A stretch of 16,786 nucleotides of DNA, taken from assembly GCA_039819565.1 (NCBI GenBank), contig JBCBRU010000130.1:1-16786 (forward strand), written 5' to 3'. Positions 13,726-16,786 of the stretch are shown here, one piece after another. Origin of the DNA: JAHQVK01 sp039819565 (GTDB taxonomy: Bacteria; Myxococcota; Kuafuiibacteriia; Kuafuiibacteriales; Kuafuiibacteriaceae). The notes beneath the pieces were generated by a model, which made no database searches, was not told the DNA's origin, and was given only the letters and a program-made list of their open reading frames with translations. The translations under genes were made by a program, and so were the position numbers. Each line of letters starts with the position of its first letter. Positions within the stretch are counted from its first letter, which is position 1.

Positions 13726-14670
13726 ATGAAGCGTCTTGCGCTTGGTGCGCTCCTCACGGCCTCTCTCGCCCTCGCCGCCTGCGGCGAGGACACCGGCGCC
13801 CAGATCTGCACCGTGGATGGCGACTGCATGGGCGGCTCCTGCGACCAGGTCACCGGGAGTTGCTTCTGCACGGCGGCGGCCTGCGCAGCCATGAACCTCG
13901 AGTGCCTCGACAACGGCACTTGCGGAGTCCCCACCATGTCCACGCCCGACGCGGGCATGATGAGCATGGGCTGCGGCACCCCCGGAACCCAAGGCGACTG
14001 CCTGACCGGCGAGATCTGCCAGATGGACGGCACCTGCGCCCCCGATACGACGGACTGCGGCACCGCCGGGATTCAGGGCTTCGTCTGCAACTCCGGCGAG
14101 GTCTGTCTGCCGAGCGGCGCGTGCGAGCTGAGGTGCACGGACGACGGGGCCACGGGATGTCTGGCCCAGCAGCAGCTCTGCGACGAGGAGGTCTCGAGCA
14201 CGCTCTTCAACCAGTGCGTCGAGGCTCAGTCCGTGACCGGTGGCTGCGCCAACGCATCGATCCACATGCGCCAGGTGGGAGGCCCGCTCCTGATCGGGGT
14301 GGATCTGGTCGGGAACATGGGCATTACCTCCCCGAACTGCACGGGCGATGCGACCGTGCAGCGCTTCCGGGCCACCGTCCAGCTCGCCGAGACGGCCGAC
14401 ATGCTCCCGGGCTCCCTCTTCACCCAGGGGATCAAGAACCTCGGGCCGGACGGACAGCTGACCGGCAACAACATGGAGGGCCTGACCTTCTCCGACGGCG
14501 TGGGAACGGCCACCCACCCGTCGTCCTCCGCGGTGGCCGGAACCACCGGTCGCTTCGAGGTCGACTTCACGCTGTGCCTGAGCGCCGCCCAGATGATGCA
14601 GCAGCTCGCGATCTACATTAACGACGACGAGGGCGAAGCTTCGAACGCGGCCTGCTTCAGCGCCCTCTAG
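13726..14670 (+). CDS. Cys-rich lipoprotein, unrecognised C-terminal domain
   Basis: This is a 314-residue predicted lipoprotein with a textbook signal (MKRLALGALL...) and lipobox L16-A-A-C19. Residues about 28-165 are Cys-rich with Dickkopf/EGF-like spacing, e.g. 'CTVDGDCMGGSCD', 'GEICQMDGTC' and 'GEVCLPSGAC', a style widespread in Myxococcota secreted proteins. Residues about 170-314 form a separate, less Cys-rich part with beta-like stretches ('LLIGVDLVG', 'VQRFRATVQL', 'GRFEVDFTLCL') that I cannot assign to a family. Presumably it is anchored in the outer membrane; the role is unknown. ATG 13726 was chosen over the longer open frame because it alone gives the signal peptide. Its TAG stop shares a CTAG palindrome with the convergent LEA14-type gene. 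Confidence 0.82.
   Translation: MKRLALGALLTASLALAACGEDTGAQICTVDGDCMGGSCDQVTGSCFCTAAACAAMNLECLDNGTCGVPTMSTPDAGMMSMGCGTPGTQGDCLTGEICQMDGTCAPDTTDCGTAGIQGFVCNSGEVCLPSGACELRCTDDGATGCLAQQQLCDEEVSSTLFNQCVEAQSVTGGCANASIHMRQVGGPLLIGVDLVGNMGITSPNCTGDATVQRFRATVQLAETADMLPGSLFTQGIKNLGPDGQLTGNNMEGLTFSDGVGTATHPSSSAVAGTTGRFEVDFTLCLSAAQMMQQLAIYINDDEGEASNAACFSAL
14667..14670. other. Shared CTAG stop palindrome of two convergent genes
   Basis: The plus-strand gene ends in TAG at 14668-14670 and the minus-strand gene ends in TAG read from 14669-14667. The palindrome CTAG therefore serves both stops and the genes overlap tail to tail. There is no room between them for any terminator, so their transcripts must run into each other. 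Confidence 0.9.
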
Positions 14671-15494
14671 AGCTTGGCGGTCCCGCCCACGCTGAAGGGC
14701 TGCTGAAAGAGCCCGAGGTCGATGTTCCCCTGCATCGACCAGGGCAAGGACTTGGACCGGACCGCGTTCACCACCGCGCTTCCCAGCTTGAGGAAGCTGA
14801 GGTCCACCGGCAAGACGAGCTGCTGCTTGGCGCCCGCCGCCAGCACCGGCAAGCTCTGCTGCGCAGACGCCACCGAGGTGCCCGCGACCGCGAGGTTGTA
14901 CTGCAGGCCTCGCGGCTGAATCGGAAACTGCCCCTTGTTCGCCACGTCGAGGGCCACCTCGATGCGGGCCCCGGTCAGCGACACGTTGGACATCCGCACG
15001 TCCGCAACCGAGACCTCCGGCACCTTGGGCAGCGGCACCTCACCCTCCTGGTGCACGGGGATCTTCACCTCCCCGGCAAAGGTGTTGAAGCCGAAGTTGA
15101 GATCCACCGCGTAGGGCACGACCTCCTTCGACGAAAAGAGAAGACCGAGATTATCCACGAAGTCTTTGAAGGTGACGGTGAGGGGGAGCTCCACCGGGGC
15201 GGTGCCACGCGCCTCGAGCTTCAGGGGCTTGGCGGTGTTTCCGCTCGCGAGCTGCTTGTTTTCGAAGCGCAGGTCGTACGCCAAGCTCGCCAGATCGACC
15301 GACACCGAGTTCGGGTTTGTGACCAGGAACTCGAAATCCATGGTCACCTTTTCGAAATTGATGTCGCGAAGCTTCATCTGACGAAACTCAGCCGTCGGTT
15401 TTTGGAAGGTTCCATCCAGGATTTTGCCCACGGTTGCGCATCCGGAGAGTAGACCTGCGGCGAGAGCCATCAGAGGGAGGGTGCTGAAACGCAT
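14667..15494 (-). CDS. LEA14-type (WHy domain) lipoprotein
   Basis: This is a 275-residue lipoprotein with a perfect lipobox L16-S-G-C19. Residues about 34-146 and 160-270 look like two tandem WHy (water stress and hypersensitive response)/LEA type 2 domains. The first shows the hallmark 'FLVTNPNSVSVDLASLAYDL'; the second repeats the pattern as 'VALDVANKGQFPIQPRGLQYNL'. Each ends in a 'LPLTV/LVLPVDL' strand. Bacterial LEA14-like lipoproteins are secreted beta-sandwich proteins with poorly defined roles, sometimes tied to envelope or desiccation stress. The gene stands alone between a convergent gene and a divergent operon. Before ATG 15494 the minus strand reads TATGGG then 6 bases, again with no SD, so transcript start and translation start may be close together. 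Confidence 0.85.
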   Translation of the reverse strand: MRFSTLPLMALAAGLLSGCATVGKILDGTFQKPTAEFRQMKLRDINFEKVTMDFEFLVTNPNSVSVDLASLAYDLRFENKQLASGNTAKPLKLEARGTAPVELPLTVTFKDFVDNLGLLFSSKEVVPYAVDLNFGFNTFAGEVKIPVHQEGEVPLPKVPEVSVADVRMSNVSLTGARIEVALDVANKGQFPIQPRGLQYNLAVAGTSVASAQQSLPVLAAGAKQQLVLPVDLSFLKLGSAVVNAVRSKSLPWSMQGNIDLGLFQQPFSVGGTAKL

Positions 15495-15558
15495 GTCCGG
15501 CCCATACCAGAACGGGAGTTTCGGGGCCGGGGGGAGGCCGTCAGGTGACCGACAGGGC

Positions 15559-15570
15559 TACACTTAGGTT
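15559..15570 (+). promoter_or_regulatory. Possible -10 elements upstream of the PilZ-like operon
   Basis: TACACT (15559-15564) and TAGGTT (15565-15570) lie side by side and both fit TAnnnT. They would give a leader of roughly 50 bases for the start at 15628, or a very short one for ATG 15580. No clear -35 box is seen in the remainder of the 15495-15627 gap. Confidence 0.25.
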
Positions 15571-15616
15571 CTCGCGCTCATGTCCGATGAGACATGGGGA
15601 GCGCGCTCCGTGCGCC

Positions 15617-15621
15617 GAGGA
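15617..15621 (+). promoter_or_regulatory. Shine-Dalgarno site supporting start 15628
   Basis: GAGGA followed by 6 bases precedes ATG 15628, whereas the upstream in-frame ATG at 15580 has no purine-rich site before it. This favours the shorter product and leaves 15580-15627 as leader. Confidence 0.5.
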
Positions 15622-15627
15622 AAAGCT

Positions 15628-16335
15628 ATGGCCTCCCCACCCCTGGTTCCCGTCACCCTGCGTTTCGACCGCACCGAGGCTGAGATCCGAGACCTCGACG
15701 CGCGACTCATCGATCTCGGCCCCAACGAAGCCACCGTCGAGCTGGTGAACCCCCCCGCCCACGTCCGCGTCGGCGCGGGCGTGGTGATGCTGCCGAGCGG
15801 CCAGCGCAATCTCGAATTGGTCGGACTCATTCGCTCCACGGAGGGCTCCCGGGTGTGCATCGAGCTCAGCCGCGCCGGCCATCGAGAAGATCGCTGGTCC
15901 CCCCGGGAGCGAGGCGAGCTCGCCTTTCGCTACCGAGCCCCTCGCCCCGGCGAGGATCCCGAGGCGTGGGCGGAGAGCGGCCTAGCGCCCGCCGCGGAGT
16001 GGACGGTTCCCGACCCGAGGGTGGACCTTTCCCTGTCCGGTCTGGCCTTTCTGGCGCCCCGCCCCGGACCCGAGGGAACCCTGCTGATCGAGCTCGAGGT
16101 TCCGGAGGGCCCAGCTCCGCGTTTGGCCGCCGAGGTCGTGAGGACGGATCCCACGCGCCGACCGGACGTGGTGCGGGTGAGCACGCGCTTCACCAAAGTC
16201 CCTCCCGCCACCGGACATCAGCTGGCGGAACGCATCCTCGCTTGGCAGGACGCCGCGCTGGAAGCCCTCGGGGCCGGCGGGTCGACACTCGACCTTCCCC
16301 AGGTCGATGCGTCCGTGGCAGAACCGGGAGAATGA
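15628..16335 (+). CDS. PilZ-like domain protein
   Basis: This 235-residue soluble protein probably senses cyclic di-GMP. The second half carries D133-L-S-L-S-G138, an exact match to the PilZ signature [DN]xSxxG. It is followed by PilZ-like strands ('GTLLIELEVPEGPAPRLAAEVVRTD', 'VVRVSTRFTKV') and a C-terminal amphipathic helix with 'ERILAWQ'. An RxxxR element is present as R89-W-S-P-R93, but about 40 residues before DLSLSG, further than in most canonical PilZ domains, so c-di-GMP binding is plausible but not assured. Residues about 5-80 ('EATVELVNPPAHVRVGAGVVMLP') may be a degenerate second PilZ-like or YcgR-like half. Start 15628 is chosen on its SD; ATG 15580 would add 16 residues. The stop overlaps the next gene by 4 bases (ATGA), showing an operon. 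Confidence 0.72.
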   Translation: MASPPLVPVTLRFDRTEAEIRDLDARLIDLGPNEATVELVNPPAHVRVGAGVVMLPSGQRNLELVGLIRSTEGSRVCIELSRAGHREDRWSPRERGELAFRYRAPRPGEDPEAWAESGLAPAAEWTVPDPRVDLSLSGLAFLAPRPGPEGTLLIELEVPEGPAPRLAAEVVRTDPTRRPDVVRVSTRFTKVPPATGHQLAERILAWQDAALEALGAGGSTLDLPQVDASVAEPGE

Positions 16336-16625
16336 GCGACGACGAAGAAAAGCGACGCTTCATCGAAACTCTCGAAGCCGTGCATGAGTTTCCGGGGCCG
16401 TACACCTTCAAGCTCATTGGCGAAAATGCACCTACCCTTCTGGATGGGGCGCTCGAGATTCTCAAGGCGGAGCTCCCGGACGCCGAACCCGAGATCTCTC
16501 GACGCGAGTCCGAGAAGGGCAAGCACGTCTCCGTGACCATGACCGTCCATGTGCCGAGCGCGGACATGGTTCACGACCTCTACGTTTCCTTTCGGGGCCT
16601 CCCCGGGATGCGGGTGCTCCTGTAG
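16332..16625 (+). CDS. DUF493 / YbeD-like protein
   Basis: This is a small 97-residue cytosolic protein. The signature 'FPGPYTFKLIG' (residues 20-30) and the later 'GKHVSVTMTVHVPSADMVHDLYVSFRGLPGMRVLL' match E. coli YbeD (FPTPFTYKVMG ... KGNYHSVSITI ... LYEELGKIDIVRMVL). YbeD belongs to a compact alpha/beta ACT-like family of unknown biochemical role; in E. coli it lies between dacA and lipB. The length is typical. The ATG overlaps the preceding stop as ATGA, and GGGAG just before it is too close for an ideal SD, so re-initiation by the terminating ribosome is likely. The next gene starts 5 bases after its stop, so all three genes are probably co-transcribed. Confidence 0.85.
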   Translation: MSDDEEKRRFIETLEAVHEFPGPYTFKLIGENAPTLLDGALEILKAELPDAEPEISRRESEKGKHVSVTMTVHVPSADMVHDLYVSFRGLPGMRVLL

Positions 16626-16630
16626 CGGCC

Positions 16631-16786
16631 ATGAACTTGACCCGGGCCTCGGGTGACGTTGACCCTCCGGCGGTGCGGGTGACGGTGGTGGGGAGTTCGG
16701 ACGCGTTCAACAGCGAAGGGCGCGGCCACTCCTGCTACCTCATCGAGCAGGCTCGAGGGGGCCCGGTGATGGTCGACTTCGGGGCC
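16631..16786 (+). CDS. Metallo-beta-lactamase-fold hydrolase (N-terminal fragment, cut by window edge)
   Basis: Only the first 52 codons are visible. After a short polar leader the sequence 'VRVTVVGSSDAF...GRGHSCYLIE...VMVDFGA' matches the opening beta strands of RNase Z/ElaC-like and related MBL-fold proteins, where 'LLDxGxG' leads into the metal-binding HxHxDH motif. That motif lies beyond the window, so metal binding, substrate and length cannot be judged. ATG 16631 lies 5 bases after the DUF493 stop, making it the third gene of the operon. No strong SD is visible. Confidence 0.7.
   Translation, partial: MNLTRASGDVDPPAVRVTVVGSSDAFNSEGRGHSCYLIEQARGGPVMVDFGA

Overview
The window looks like chromosomal DNA from a high-GC member of the Myxococcota (old Deltaproteobacteria), most likely a Polyangia-type relative. 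The reasons are the very high GC content, the density of secreted lipoproteins with Asp/Ala/Gly-rich linkers, the MopE-type 'CNGxDDDCDG' calcium/metal-binding motifs, an AgmX/PglI-type C-terminal domain, a PilZ-like domain and LEA14-type lipoproteins. This assignment is inferred from gene style. There is no rRNA or tRNA gene to anchor it, and I see no CRISPR array, phage gene or transposase.

Layout. Positions 1-258 form a striking perfect inverted repeat: 79-bp arms around a 100-bp spacer, with one arm beginning at base 1. Then come a large secreted FG-GAP/thrombospondin-3/EGF-like protein (273-3119, +) followed by a strong hairpin, and a di-haem cytochrome c peroxidase-like protein (3286-4827, +). 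A small AgmX-type lipoprotein (4879-5295, -) lies divergent from a putative outer-membrane beta-barrel protein (5440-6249, +). A two-gene minus-strand operon (12668 to 6259) encodes two paralogous giant lipoproteins of 1193 and 943 aa. Both have MopE-type motifs, then a beta-helix-like segment, then a long Gly-rich tail, and they are joined by an ATGA stop/start overlap. Divergent from that operon is an HSDL2-like short-chain dehydrogenase (12774-13607, +). A Cys-rich lipoprotein (13726-14670, +) meets a LEA14/WHy-domain lipoprotein (14667-15494, -) tail to tail at a shared CTAG. The window closes with a compact plus-strand operon: PilZ-like protein (15628-16335), DUF493/YbeD-like protein (16332-16625) and the start of a metallo-beta-lactamase-fold protein (16631 to the edge).

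How it fits together. Seven of the twelve genes encode predicted lipoproteins or exported surface proteins, so most of the window serves the cell envelope. The most suggestive grouping is a di-haem peroxidase-like enzyme close to two MopE-motif surface proteins. It echoes the MopE/CorA plus surface di-haem peroxidase pairs of methanotrophs, but both families are common in this lineage, so the link is a hypothesis. The last operon is cytosolic and unrelated.
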